This document shows positions 56,380 to 64,000 of a stretch of DNA of 64,000 nucleotides, in pieces. This DNA comes from Massilia sp. R2A-15 (GTDB taxonomy: Bacteria; Pseudomonadota; Gammaproteobacteria; Burkholderiales; Burkholderiaceae_D). The DNA is taken from positions 4,960,001 to 5,024,000 of the forward strand of contig NZ_CP131935.1 of assembly GCF_030704305.1 (NCBI RefSeq). The letters are read 5' to 3'. Position numbers and translations under genes: made by a program. Below the pieces are notes generated by a model that was not told where the DNA came from, ran no database searches, and saw nothing but the letters and a program-made list of their open reading frames with translations. The first letter of the stretch is position 1, and each line of letters starts with the position of its first letter.

Positions 56380-57540
56380 ATGCGTTCGGTAAATTTTCTT
56401 GCACAAAACGACGTCACCCTGCTCGAAAGCGGCACCGCGCTTTTCCCGGCGCTGATCGCGGCGCTCGACGCCGCGCAGCAGGACATCCATTTCGAGACCT
56501 ACATCTTCGCCGCCGACGACACCGCCGTCGCCGTCGAGGAGGCCTTGAAGCGCGCCGCCCGCCGCGGCGTCAAGGTGCGCGTGGTGACCGACTGGTTCGG
56601 CACCGGCAACCAGCGCGCCAAGCAGCTCGGCGTCTCGTTCGCCGAAGCGGGCGTGCGCTACCGCGTGTTCAATCCCTGGTTCAAGCGCGGCGTCACGCGC
56701 ACCCACCGAAAAATCGCCGTGGTCGACCGCGAAGTCGCTTTCGTCGGCGGCATCAACGTCAACGACGACTGGCTGTGCGACTACGACCCGAACCAGCGCC
56801 TGCCGGCGCCGCGCTGGGACTTCGCGGTGCAGGTGCGCGGCCCGCTGGTGGCGCAGATCCATCGCGAGGCCCAGGCGCAGTGGGCGCGTGTAGGCCACCT
56901 CGGCCTGATCAAGCGGATCGACCTGTTCCGCGAACTGAAGCAAACGCCGCGCAGTGCCGGCGACGAACCGATGCAGGCCGGCTTCGTGGTGCGCGACAAC
57001 CTGCGCAACCGCCGCACCATCCAGCGCGCCTACCTGCAGGCGATCGGCCGCGCCAAAACCAGCGTGCTGATGGCCAATCCGTATTTCGCGCCCGGCCGCA
57101 AGTTCCGCGAGGCGCTGGCGCAGGCCGCGCAGCGCGGCGTCAAGGTCACGCTGCTGATCGGCGTCGGAGAGTTCTGGCTGCAGGACATGGTCGCGCACTC
57201 GTTCTATCCCAAGCTGCTCGGCTGCGGCGTCACGGTGGTGGAGTACACGAGGACCCAGCTGCACGCCAAGGTCGCGGTGGTCGACGACGACTGGGCCACG
57301 GTCGGCTCGAGCAACTGCGACGGCCTGTCGCTGTTCCTCAACCAGGAAGCGAACGTGGTGGTGCGCGACGCGACGTTCGCGCGCAGCATGCGCGAGCACA
57401 TCGAGCGCGGCATCGCCGACGGCGTGATGATCCAGTGCGACCACTTCACCCACGTCGGCCGCTTCAAGCGCGCCGGTTACGAAGTCGCCTATTTTTTCTA
57501 CAAACTGATAATGCGAGTATTCGCGATTGGCTACGCCTGA
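56380..57540 (+). CDS. clsB: cardiolipin synthase ClsB
   Basis: Phospholipase D-family transferase of 386 residues that makes cardiolipin at the membrane. The two HKD motifs are THRKIAVVDREVAFVGGINV and LHAKVAVVDDDWATVGSSNC. It lacks the N-terminal membrane helices of ClsA, as ClsB does. It follows the YbhP-like gene by 25 bp and overlaps the next start by one base. Confidence 0.93.
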   Translation: MRSVNFLAQNDVTLLESGTALFPALIAALDAAQQDIHFETYIFAADDTAVAVEEALKRAARRGVKVRVVTDWFGTGNQRAKQLGVSFAEAGVRYRVFNPWFKRGVTRTHRKIAVVDREVAFVGGINVNDDWLCDYDPNQRLPAPRWDFAVQVRGPLVAQIHREAQAQWARVGHLGLIKRIDLFRELKQTPRSAGDEPMQAGFVVRDNLRNRRTIQRAYLQAIGRAKTSVLMANPYFAPGRKFREALAQAAQRGVKVTLLIGVGEFWLQDMVAHSFYPKLLGCGVTVVEYTRTQLHAKVAVVDDDWATVGSSNCDGLSLFLNQEANVVVRDATFARSMREHIERGIADGVMIQCDHFTHVGRFKRAGYEVAYFFYKLIMRVFAIGYA

Positions 57541-57914
57541 TGGACAACGTACGCATCGATAAATGGCTGTGGGCGGCGCGCTTCTTCAAGACGCGCTCGC
57601 TGGCGACGGACGCCGTCGACAATGGCAAGGTGAAGCTGGGCGGCGACCGCATCAAGCCGGCGCGCGCGGTGAAGATCGACGACGTGCTGACGATCGATAA
57701 CGGCGCCGAGACGTGGGAGGTGACGGTGCTGGGCATCTCCGACAAGCGCGGCGCGGCGCCGGTGGCGCGCCTGCTGTACCAGGAGACCGAGGCGAGCGTG
57801 CAAAAGCGCGAGAACGAGGCCACGGCGCGCAAGCTGTACCGGGAGCCGGGCAGCATGATCAAGGGCCGGCCGACCAAGCGCGACCGGCGCGCGCTCGACA
57901 AGGCCAGCGAATAG
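57540..57914 (+). CDS. hslR: S4-domain RNA-binding protein, Hsp15/HslR family
   Basis: Binds 50S subunits carrying nascent chains after heat shock in E. coli. The protein has 124 residues. The S4 domain begins VRIDKWLWAARFFKTRSLAT and contains KLGGDRIKPARAVKIDD; a basic tail ends GRPTKRDRRALDK. The start overlaps the clsB stop (TGATG). The stop TAG is next to family-1 copy 8. Confidence 0.92.
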   Translation: MDNVRIDKWLWAARFFKTRSLATDAVDNGKVKLGGDRIKPARAVKIDDVLTIDNGAETWEVTVLGISDKRGAAPVARLLYQETEASVQKRENEATARKLYREPGSMIKGRPTKRDRRALDKASE

Positions 57915-57983
57915 GGGGGCTGGTCCTGCGGACCTGAGATGTACCGAGTTTGGTGGACATCCAAATAGGGGACAATACGTTCC

Positions 57984-58295
57984 ATGGATACCAAACTCGT
58001 AAAATCATCTGAAAACCAGGTCTTTAGCCCGGAGTTCAAGCTCCAAGCGGTTGAACGTCTGAAGCAATGCGATAACGCCGCGGCGCTGGCGCGAGAGCTC
58101 GGCGTGCGTCGAAATCAGCTTTATAAATGGGCGAAGCGGGTCGACTTGGTCGGCCCGGACTTGGCGTTTCGACCGCCTGGGCGCCCGCCAGCTGGCGAGG
58201 AAGACGAGCTGACTCGGCTTCGCAAGGAGAATCTTCGCCTGGCACTGGAGCTCGAAATTCTAAAAAAAGCCGAGGCGTACTTCATGCGCCGATAG
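57984..58295 (+). CDS. IS3-family transposase OrfA
   Basis: DNA-binding subunit of 103 residues. The helix-turn-helix is in FSPEFKLQAVERLKQCDNAA and ARELGVRRNQLYKWAKRVD; a leucine-rich coiled coil near LTRLRKENLRLALELEILKK precedes the frameshift site. Confidence 0.93.
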   Translation: MDTKLVKSSENQVFSPEFKLQAVERLKQCDNAAALARELGVRRNQLYKWAKRVDLVGPDLAFRPPGRPPAGEEDELTRLRKENLRLALELEILKKAEAYFMRR

Positions 58296-59161
58296 CGCTG
58301 AGGTACGCCTTCATTCGCGAGCATGCCGAGATGTATCCGGTCGGGCTGATGTGCCGCTTACTTGGCGTAAGCCGAAGCGGCTACCATGCCTCGCGCTGTC
58401 GCCCTATGAGCCCGCGCGATAGCGCGGACATTGCCTTGATTGCGAGGCTTCACGAGATCGACGCGGAACACCGGCGCGCTGCAGGCGTCATCAAGATGTG
58501 GCGGGTGCTACGCGCGGAAAAAAATCCATGCGGGCGAAATCGAGTGGCACGTCTACGACGTTGCGCCGGCATTCAGACGCTTCGAACCCAACGACTGCAA
58601 AGCAAACCCGCACCGCAACAAAAAGAACCGCCAGCCCCGAATCTGGTGAACCGGAAATTCAAGGTTGCCCTTCCAAACCGCGTGTGGGTGGGCGACATGA
58701 CGCAAATCACCACACTGACGGGGATAAGCCATCTGTCGATATTCCTGGATTTGTCCACGCACGCTGTCATGGGCTGGGCGATGGGAACGAGCCAGACCGC
58801 CGCCCTGGCCGTGCAGACGATCGAAGCGGCCATGGAGCGATATCGCCCGCCGCCAGGGCTCGTTTGCCACACGGATCAGGGATCGCCTTACGGCTCGAAG
58901 AAGTTTCGCGACTACCTCGAGTCGAAGGGCGCAATTGCGAGCATGAGCCGCAAAGGGAACTGTCACGATAACGCGGTTGCGGAGAGCTTCTTCTCGAACC
59001 TGAAGAACGAGTTGACGCATCACTTCGTGTATGAAGATCACGCTGCCGCGGTTGCCGCCGTCAAAGATCATATTGAGGTGTACTACAATACAATCCGACT
59101 TCATCAATCGCTCGGCTACAAAACGCCGGCGCAGGTCCAGGCGCAGCACATGTGTTGCTAA
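57984..59161 (+). CDS. IS3-family transposase OrfAB (programmed -1 frameshift product)
   Basis: Slippage on A-AAA-AAA at 58262-58268 joins OrfA residue 95 to the OrfB frame (SRGVLHAPIALRYAFIREHA), giving about 392 residues. OrfB carries the DDE core: Asp in VWVGDMTQITTL, Asp in LVCHTDQGSPYGSKKF, and Glu in HDNAVAESFFSNLKNEL, then the conserved YNTIRLHQSLGYKTP. All catalytic residues are present, so the element may be active. Confidence 0.9.
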
Positions 59162-59225
59162 TTAACCTGTCCACCAAACCGGTGCATCTCAGACCTGACC
59201 CCATCTTCAGACGTAAAGGCAACAT

Positions 59226-59252
59226 GGGGTCAGGTCCGCGGGACCAGACCCC
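59226..59252. repeat. family-1 palindrome, copy 9 (partner of copy 8)
   Basis: Arms GGGGTCAGGTCC and GGACCAGACCCC around GCG, opposite in orientation to copy 8 and separated from it by 23 bp once the IS is removed. Confidence 0.9.
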
Positions 59253-59288
59253 CAACCCAGTCCGTTGCGGCATATCAATATAGAACGC

Positions 59289-59334
59289 GAACTCTAAAGT
59301 TCCCGTTTGACATTTCCTCCCGAGTGGATAATAG
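59289..59334 (+). promoter_or_regulatory. possible promoter and operator of the TetR gene
   Basis: Inverted repeat GAACT-N4-AGTTC at 59289-59302, 4 bp before TTGACA (59307-59312); TAATAG (59329-59334) follows at 16 bp. The repeat has the layout of PsrA-type fatty-acid repressor operators (GAAAC-N4-GTTTC), so autoregulation by the TetR protein is likely but unproven. Confidence 0.45.
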
Positions 59335-59417
59335 TACGAGCGTTCGGATTTTTTTCGCGCGTCGGCGCGCTTCTGCTCAACCAATCGGGTAACCCCATCA
59401 ACACTTCCGCCAAATTC

Positions 59418-60023
59418 ATGCGCAAGGGCGAACTGACCCGTGCCGCCATCCTCGACGTCGCGCTCGAGTTGGCAAGCCGCGACGGCCTCGAAGGGCTGAC
59501 CATCGGCCTGCTCGCCGACAAAATGAACATGAGCAAATCCGGCGTGTTCGCCCATTTCGGCTCGCGCGAGGATTTGCAGATCGAAGTACTCAAGCTGTAC
59601 CACAGCCGCTTCGAGCAGGAAGTGTTCTTCCCCAGCGTGCAGGAAGCGCGCGGCATCACGCGCCTCAAGGCCATGTTCGCGCGCTGGATCAAGCGCGTCA
59701 GCGTCGAAATCGCCTCCGGCTGCATCTACATCAGCGGCGCCGTCGAATACGACGACCGCCCCGGCCCGATCCGCGAGGAGCTCGTCGCTATGGTTCGCGC
59801 CTGGCAGGGCGCGCTGCTGCGCTGCGTGCAGCAGGCGATCGAATGCGGCGACCTGAAACCGGACACCGACGCCGAACAGCTGGTCTACGAAATGTATGGC
59901 CTGATCCTCGCGCTGCACCACGACGCGCGCTTCCTGCGCATGCCTGGCAGCGTGGAGCGCGCCAAGGCCGGCTTCGACCGGCTGATCCAGAATTACCAGA
60001 ATCCTCAAAAGCACCAGGGCTGA
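59418..60023 (+). CDS. TetR-family transcriptional regulator
   Basis: Repressor of 201 residues. The N-terminal helix-turn-helix is GLTIGLLADKMNMSKSGVFA followed by HFGSRED, and the ligand-binding part has CIYISGAVEYDDRPGPIREE. The frame is open upstream to 59307, but that start would lie on the -35 box; ATG 59418 (MRKGELTRAAILD) is chosen. It lies before beta-oxidation genes on the same strand, so it probably senses acyl-CoA or a fatty acid. Confidence 0.88.
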   Translation: MRKGELTRAAILDVALELASRDGLEGLTIGLLADKMNMSKSGVFAHFGSREDLQIEVLKLYHSRFEQEVFFPSVQEARGITRLKAMFARWIKRVSVEIASGCIYISGAVEYDDRPGPIREELVAMVRAWQGALLRCVQQAIECGDLKPDTDAEQLVYEMYGLILALHHDARFLRMPGSVERAKAGFDRLIQNYQNPQKHQG

Positions 60024-60062
60024 TCGCCGCCCTCTATTCAATACCTCGTCAGGAGAATCATC

Positions 60063-61853
60063 ATGGGTCAATACGTCGCGCCAATCCGGGACATGCAGTT
60101 CTTGCTGCACGAAGTCTTCAACGTCACCGAAGAACTGAAGGCGATGCCGAAGTTCGAAGACGTCGACGCCGACATCATCAACCAGGTGCTGGAAGAGGGC
60201 GCCAGGTTCACCCAGGAAGTGCTGTTCCCGCTGAACCACTCGGGCGACCGCGAAGGCTGCCACTACGATAAAGAGACCAAATCGGTCACCACGCCGAAGG
60301 GTTTCAAGGACGCCTACAAGAAGTACGTCGAGGGCGGCTGGGCCGCGCTGGCGTGCGACCCTGAATACGGCGGCCAGGGCCTGCCGATCGTGCTGAACAA
60401 CTCCTTCTACGAGATGCTCAATTCGTCCAACCAGGCCTGGTCGATGTATCCGGGCCTGTCGCACGGCGCCTACGAGTGCCTGAAGGAGCACGGCACCGAC
60501 GAACAGAAAAAGCTGTACCTGCCGAAGCTCGTCTCGGGCGAATGGACCGGCACCATGTGCCTGACCGAAGCCCACTGCGGCACCGACCTTGGCATGCTGC
60601 GCTCGAAAGCGCTGCCGCAGGCCGACGGCTCGTGGCTGATCACCGGCTCGAAGATCTTCATCTCGGCCGGCGAGCACGATATGTCCGAGAACATCGTCCA
60701 CCTGGTGCTGGCCCGCGTGCCGGACGCGCCGGAAGGCTCGAAAGGAATCTCGCTGTTCATCGTGCCGAAGTTCCTGCCCAACGCCGACGGCAGCGTCGGC
60801 GCGCGCAACCCGATCACCTGCGGCGCCATCGAAGAGAAGATGGGCATCCACGGCAATTCGACCTGCCAGATGAACCTCGACGGCTCGCGCGGCTGGATCA
60901 TCGGCGAGCCTAACAAGGGCCTGCAGGCGATGTTCGTCTTCATGAACGCGGCCCGCCTCGGCGTCGGCATGCAGTCGCTCGGCCTGACCGAAGTGGCGTA
61001 CCAGAACGCACTGGTGTACGCGAAAGACCGCATCCAGATGCGCAGCCTGTCCGGCCCGAAGGCGCCGGACAAGCCGGCCGACCCGATCATCGTGCACCCG
61101 GACGTGCGCCGCATGCTGCTGACCGCGAAAGCCTACGCCGAAGGCGGCCGCGCCTTCTCGTCGTATGTCGCGCTGCAGATCGACCGCGAACTGAATCACC
61201 CTGACGCCGACGTGCGCAAGGAAGCGGCAGACGAAGTCGCGCTGCTCACGCCAATCATCAAGGCCTTCATCACCGACAACGGCTGGATCGCGACCTCCGA
61301 AGCGATGCAGGTCTACGGCGGCCACGGCTACATCGCCGAGTGGGGCATGGAGCAGTATGTGCGCGACGCCCGCATCAACATGATCTACGAAGGCACCAAC
61401 ACCGTGCAGTCGCTCGACCTCCTGGGCCGCAAGATCCTGATGGACAACGGCGCCAAGCTGCGCAAGTTCGGCGAGAAGATCAAGGCCTTCGTCGAAGAGA
61501 ACGGCACCGACGAGGCGCTGTCCGAATTCGTCACGCCGCTGGGCGACCTGGGCGACAAGGTCACCAAGCTGACCATGGAAATCGGCATGAAGGCGTTCCA
61601 GAATCCGGACGAAGTGGGCGCGGCCGCCGTGCCTTACCTGCGCGTGGTCGGCCACATGGTCTACAGCTACTTCTTCGCGCAGATGGCGAAGATCGCGCTG
61701 GCCAAGGAAGACTCGGGCGACAACTTCTACAAGGCCAAGCTGGCCACCGCGCGCTTCTACTTTGCGCGCCTGTACCCCGAGACCGCGATGCTGATCCGCC
61801 AGGCCCGTTCCGGCTCGGCCAACCTGCTGGCGCTGGACGCCGACCTGTTCTAA
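60063..61853 (+). CDS. acyl-CoA dehydrogenase (FadE-like, long C-terminal form)
   Basis: FAD enzyme of 596 residues that makes the first oxidation of fatty-acyl-CoA. It has MCLTEAHCGTDLGMLRSKAL, TGSKIFISAGEHDMSENIVH, and MIYEGTNTVQSLDLLGRKIL with the catalytic Glu. The extra C-terminal domain of about 120 residues is typical of the Pseudomonas-type long form. It lies 39 bp after the TetR gene and 22 bp before the 3-hydroxyacyl-CoA dehydrogenase. Confidence 0.94.
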   Translation: MGQYVAPIRDMQFLLHEVFNVTEELKAMPKFEDVDADIINQVLEEGARFTQEVLFPLNHSGDREGCHYDKETKSVTTPKGFKDAYKKYVEGGWAALACDPEYGGQGLPIVLNNSFYEMLNSSNQAWSMYPGLSHGAYECLKEHGTDEQKKLYLPKLVSGEWTGTMCLTEAHCGTDLGMLRSKALPQADGSWLITGSKIFISAGEHDMSENIVHLVLARVPDAPEGSKGISLFIVPKFLPNADGSVGARNPITCGAIEEKMGIHGNSTCQMNLDGSRGWIIGEPNKGLQAMFVFMNAARLGVGMQSLGLTEVAYQNALVYAKDRIQMRSLSGPKAPDKPADPIIVHPDVRRMLLTAKAYAEGGRAFSSYVALQIDRELNHPDADVRKEAADEVALLTPIIKAFITDNGWIATSEAMQVYGGHGYIAEWGMEQYVRDARINMIYEGTNTVQSLDLLGRKILMDNGAKLRKFGEKIKAFVEENGTDEALSEFVTPLGDLGDKVTKLTMEIGMKAFQNPDEVGAAAVPYLRVVGHMVYSYFFAQMAKIALAKEDSGDNFYKAKLATARFYFARLYPETAMLIRQARSGSANLLALDADLF

Positions 61854-61875
61854 GAATAACGAGAGAGAGACCAAC

Positions 61876-64000
61876 ATGACCAATTTCATCGTCAAGAAAG
61901 TCGCCGTGCTGGGCGCCGGCGTGATGGGCGCGCAGATCGCCGCCCACTGCGTCAACGCCAAGGTGCCGGTGGTGCTGTTCGATTTGCCCGCAAAGGAAGG
62001 ACCGAAGAACGGCATCGTCCTGCGCGCCATCGAGAACCTGAAAAAACTCAGCCCCGCGCCGCTCGGCCACAAGGACGACGCCGGCCTGATCGAAGTCGCC
62101 AACTACGAGGACAACCTAGAAGTGCTGGCTGGCTGCGACCTGATCATCGAAGCCATCGCCGAGCGCATGGACTGGAAGCACGACCTGTACAAGAAGGTCG
62201 CGCCGCACATCGCGCCGAACGCGATCTTCGCTTCGAACACCTCGGGCCTGTCGATCACCGCGCTGGCCGAAGGTTTCGACGAAGGCCTCAAGGCGCGCTT
62301 CTGCGGCGTCCACTTCTTCAACCCGCCGCGCTACATGCACCTGGTCGAGATCATCCCGACCGCGTCCACCAGCCCGGCCATCGTCGACCAGCTCGAAGGC
62401 TTCCTGACCACCACCTTGGGCAAGGGCGTCGTGCGCGCCAAGGACACGCCTAACTTCATCGCCAACCGCGTCGGCATCTTCGGCATGCTGGCCACCATCC
62501 ATGAAGCCGAGAAGTTCGGCCTGTCGGTGGACGTGGTCGACGACCTGACCGGCGCCAAACTCGGTCGCGCAAAGTCGGGCACCTTCCGCACCGCCGACGT
62601 AGTGGGCCTGGACACCATGGGCCACGTGATCAAGACCATGCAGGACAACCTGGCGGACGATCCTTTCTCCGCTCTCTACAAGACGCCCGACGTGCTGGCC
62701 ACGCTGGTGTCGAAGGGCGCGCTGGGTCAGAAGGCCGGCGCCGGTTTCTATAAAAAGGTCGGCAAGGACATCCAGCGCCTCGACTTCGCCACCGGCGAAT
62801 ACGTCGCCGGCGGCGGCAAGGCTGCCGACATCATCGCCCGCATCCTGAAAGAAAAGGATCCGGTCAAGAAATTCAAGGCGCTGCGCGAATCGACCAACCC
62901 GCAAGGCCAGTTCCTGTGGGCGATCTTCCGCGACGTGTTCCACTACATCGCGATTCACCTCGACTCGATCGCCGACAACGCGCGCGACATCGACTTCGCG
63001 ATGCGCTGGGGCTTCGGCTGGAACGTCGGCCCGTTCGAAACGTGGCAGGCCGCCGGCTGGCAGCAGATCGCCACCTGGATCAGCGAAGACATCGCCGCCG
63101 GCAAGGCGCTGACCACCGCACCGCTGCCGGCCTGGGTCACCAGCGGCCCTGTCGCCGAGCAGGGCGTGCACACGCCTGAAGGCTCGTACTCCGCGTCGAA
63201 AAACGCCTACGTGCCGCGCTCCGAACTGGCCGTCTACAAGCGCCAGGCCTTCCGCGCGCCTGTGTTCGGCGCCGGCGCCATCGACGGCAAGACCGCCGGC
63301 ACCACCTTCCACGAAGACGACTCCGTGCGCATCTGGCATATGGACGACGAAGTGCTGGTCATCTCGCTCAAGACCAAGATGCACGTGATCGGCGAAGGCG
63401 TGATCAACGGCCTGAAGATGGCCCAGGCCGAAGCCGAGAAGAACTTCAAGGGCCTGGTGATCTGGAATACCGACGCGGCCGAAGGCGGCGCGTTCTCGGC
63501 CGGCGCCGACCTGCAGTCCGCGCTGCCGCTGTTCATGCAAGGCGGCGCCAAGGCGATGGAGCCGGGCATCAAGCTGCTGCAGAACACCTTCATGTCGATG
63601 AAGTATTCGAGCGTGCCGGTGGTTGCCGCGGTCGCTGGCCTGGCGCTCGGCGGCGGCTGCGAAATGGCGCTGCACGCATCGAAGCGTGTGGCCTCGATCG
63701 AGTCTTACATCGGCCTGGTCGAAGTCGGCGTGGGCCTGATCCCGGCCGGCGGCGGTTTGAAGGAAGCGGCGATCCGCGCCTCCAATGAAGCCAAGGGCAG
63801 CGACATCCTGCACTTCCTCAAGACCGGCTTCACCAATGCCGCGATGGCCAATGTGTCCAAGTCCGCGCTGGAAGCGAAGGCGATGGGCTACCTGAAGGAA
63901 GACGACGTCATCGTGTTCAACGCCTACGAGCTGCTGCACGTGGCGAAGGTCGAAGCGCGCGCCATGTTCGACGCTGGCTACCGCCCGCCGCTGCAAAAGC
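61876..64000 (+). CDS. 3-hydroxyacyl-CoA dehydrogenase/enoyl-CoA hydratase fusion (fadN type), 3' end outside window
   Basis: About 708 residues are present. An N-terminal NAD-binding dehydrogenase domain (VKKVAVLGAGVMGAQIAAHC; FASNTSGLSITALAEGF; HFFNPPRYMHLVEIIPT) is followed by a C-terminal crotonase domain (GAFSAGADLQSALPLFMQGG; VAGLALGGGCEMALHASKRV). The order, dehydrogenase first, is that of FadN rather than FadB. It is in one operon with the acyl-CoA dehydrogenase; a thiolase is expected beyond the window. Confidence 0.94.
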   Translation, partial: MTNFIVKKVAVLGAGVMGAQIAAHCVNAKVPVVLFDLPAKEGPKNGIVLRAIENLKKLSPAPLGHKDDAGLIEVANYEDNLEVLAGCDLIIEAIAERMDWKHDLYKKVAPHIAPNAIFASNTSGLSITALAEGFDEGLKARFCGVHFFNPPRYMHLVEIIPTASTSPAIVDQLEGFLTTTLGKGVVRAKDTPNFIANRVGIFGMLATIHEAEKFGLSVDVVDDLTGAKLGRAKSGTFRTADVVGLDTMGHVIKTMQDNLADDPFSALYKTPDVLATLVSKGALGQKAGAGFYKKVGKDIQRLDFATGEYVAGGGKAADIIARILKEKDPVKKFKALRESTNPQGQFLWAIFRDVFHYIAIHLDSIADNARDIDFAMRWGFGWNVGPFETWQAAGWQQIATWISEDIAAGKALTTAPLPAWVTSGPVAEQGVHTPEGSYSASKNAYVPRSELAVYKRQAFRAPVFGAGAIDGKTAGTTFHEDDSVRIWHMDDEVLVISLKTKMHVIGEGVINGLKMAQAEAEKNFKGLVIWNTDAAEGGAFSAGADLQSALPLFMQGGAKAMEPGIKLLQNTFMSMKYSSVPVVAAVAGLALGGGCEMALHASKRVASIESYIGLVEVGVGLIPAGGGLKEAAIRASNEAKGSDILHFLKTGFTNAAMANVSKSALEAKAMGYLKEDDVIVFNAYELLHVAKVEARAMFDAGYRPPLQK

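Larger units (their letters stand above)
57935..59191 (+). mobile_element. IS3-family insertion sequence, 1257 bp, intact
   Basis: Ends 5'-TGAGATG...CATCTCA-3'. The terminal inverted repeats share TGAGATG-x-ACCG then TTTGGTGGACA. The target duplication is GACC. It encodes orfA and an overlapping orfB in the -1 frame, with an A-tract frameshift site at 58262-58268. It sits inside a family-1 palindrome, between hslR and the TetR gene. Confidence 0.92.
57915..59202. repeat. family-1 palindrome, copy 8, split by the IS3 element
   Basis: 57915-57934 matches the first 20 bp of the family (one T-to-G change at position 5) and 59196-59202 the last 7 (TGACCCC). 59192-59195 repeats GACC. Removing 57935-59195 restores 27 bp. 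Confidence 0.88.

Noticed and set aside
59307..59417. Upstream extension of the TetR protein by 37 residues
   Set aside because: That start would be a TTG inside the -35 hexamer and the extra residues are not typical of TetR proteins.
59061..62102. Open frame of 1013 codons on the minus strand, and another at 62116-63996
   Set aside because: Both are antisense to the TetR, acyl-CoA dehydrogenase and fadN-type genes, whose motifs are intact on the plus strand.

Overview
The window is high-GC chromosomal DNA from a betaproteobacterium, most likely a member of the Oxalobacteraceae (Massilia, Duganella or Telluria type). The evidence is the gene order: lolB-ispE-tRNA-Gln-prs-rplY-pth-ychF; kdsD-kdsC-lptC-lptA-lptB-rpoN-hpf; a giant FAD/Fe-S oxidoreductase followed by HIT-DUF971-ubiE-Tim44-ubiJ-ubiB; and FmdB-DUF502-aspS-nudB-EEP-clsB. 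A PEP-CTERM protein and a subclass B3 metallo-beta-lactamase fit this group. Genus and species cannot be settled from the sequence alone. About 56 protein-coding genes plus two insertion sequences are supported, and the window is cut inside mutY on the left and inside a fadN-type beta-oxidation gene on the right.

Layout. 1-3.6 kb (minus): mutM, a dynamin-like GTPase and mutY in one operon. 3.7-12.2 kb (plus): TPR lipoprotein, lolB, ispE, tRNA-Gln(UUG), prs, rplY, pth, a patatin-like lipase and ychF. 12.3-17.9 kb: an accessory stretch with two coupled lipoproteins of unknown function, a B3 metallo-beta-lactamase, a small unknown gene, a MOSC protein and a diguanylate cyclase. 18-20 kb (minus): a Kef-type antiporter. 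20-25.5 kb (plus): KDO and LPS-transport genes, rpoN and hpf. 25.6-31 kb: an acyl-CoA hydratase-family gene, then on the minus strand rapZ, an Ivy-type lysozyme inhibitor, an IS481-family element, hprK and ptsN. 31-38 kb: queF and ilvA (minus), a YqaA-type membrane protein and the 1338-residue D-lactate dehydrogenase-like fusion. 38-57.9 kb: the conserved ubi-aspS-clsB block, interrupted by two islets (PA2778/PA2779/PEP-CTERM/lipoprotein at 39.4-42.5 kb; an ABC exporter plus a LivK-like binding protein at 47.4-51.5 kb). 57.9-59.2 kb: an IS3-family element. 59.4-64 kb: a TetR regulator with two beta-oxidation genes.

The most unusual content is in the spacers. There are two families of interspersed palindromes. 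Family 1 is a 27-bp palindrome with about nine copies plus half copies, twice arranged as a head-to-head pair. Family 2 is a 75-110 bp composite inverted repeat with six copies, all between 39 and 56 kb. Both insertion sequences, although from unrelated families, sit inside family-1 palindromes. Removing each element with one copy of its target duplication restores a 27-bp palindrome, exactly for one and with a single substitution for the other. Family-2 copies mark islet borders, overlap stop codons, and in one place supply the ribosome binding site of nudB.

Other points of interest are a chromosomal B3 metallo-beta-lactamase, a coupled pair of unknown lipoproteins of which one has a caspase-like SGHG/DSSWG pattern, a structured leader before rplY, a candidate small RNA near 51.7 kb, and a possible ATT start codon. 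No CRISPR array, prophage, rRNA operon or complete new defence system was seen.
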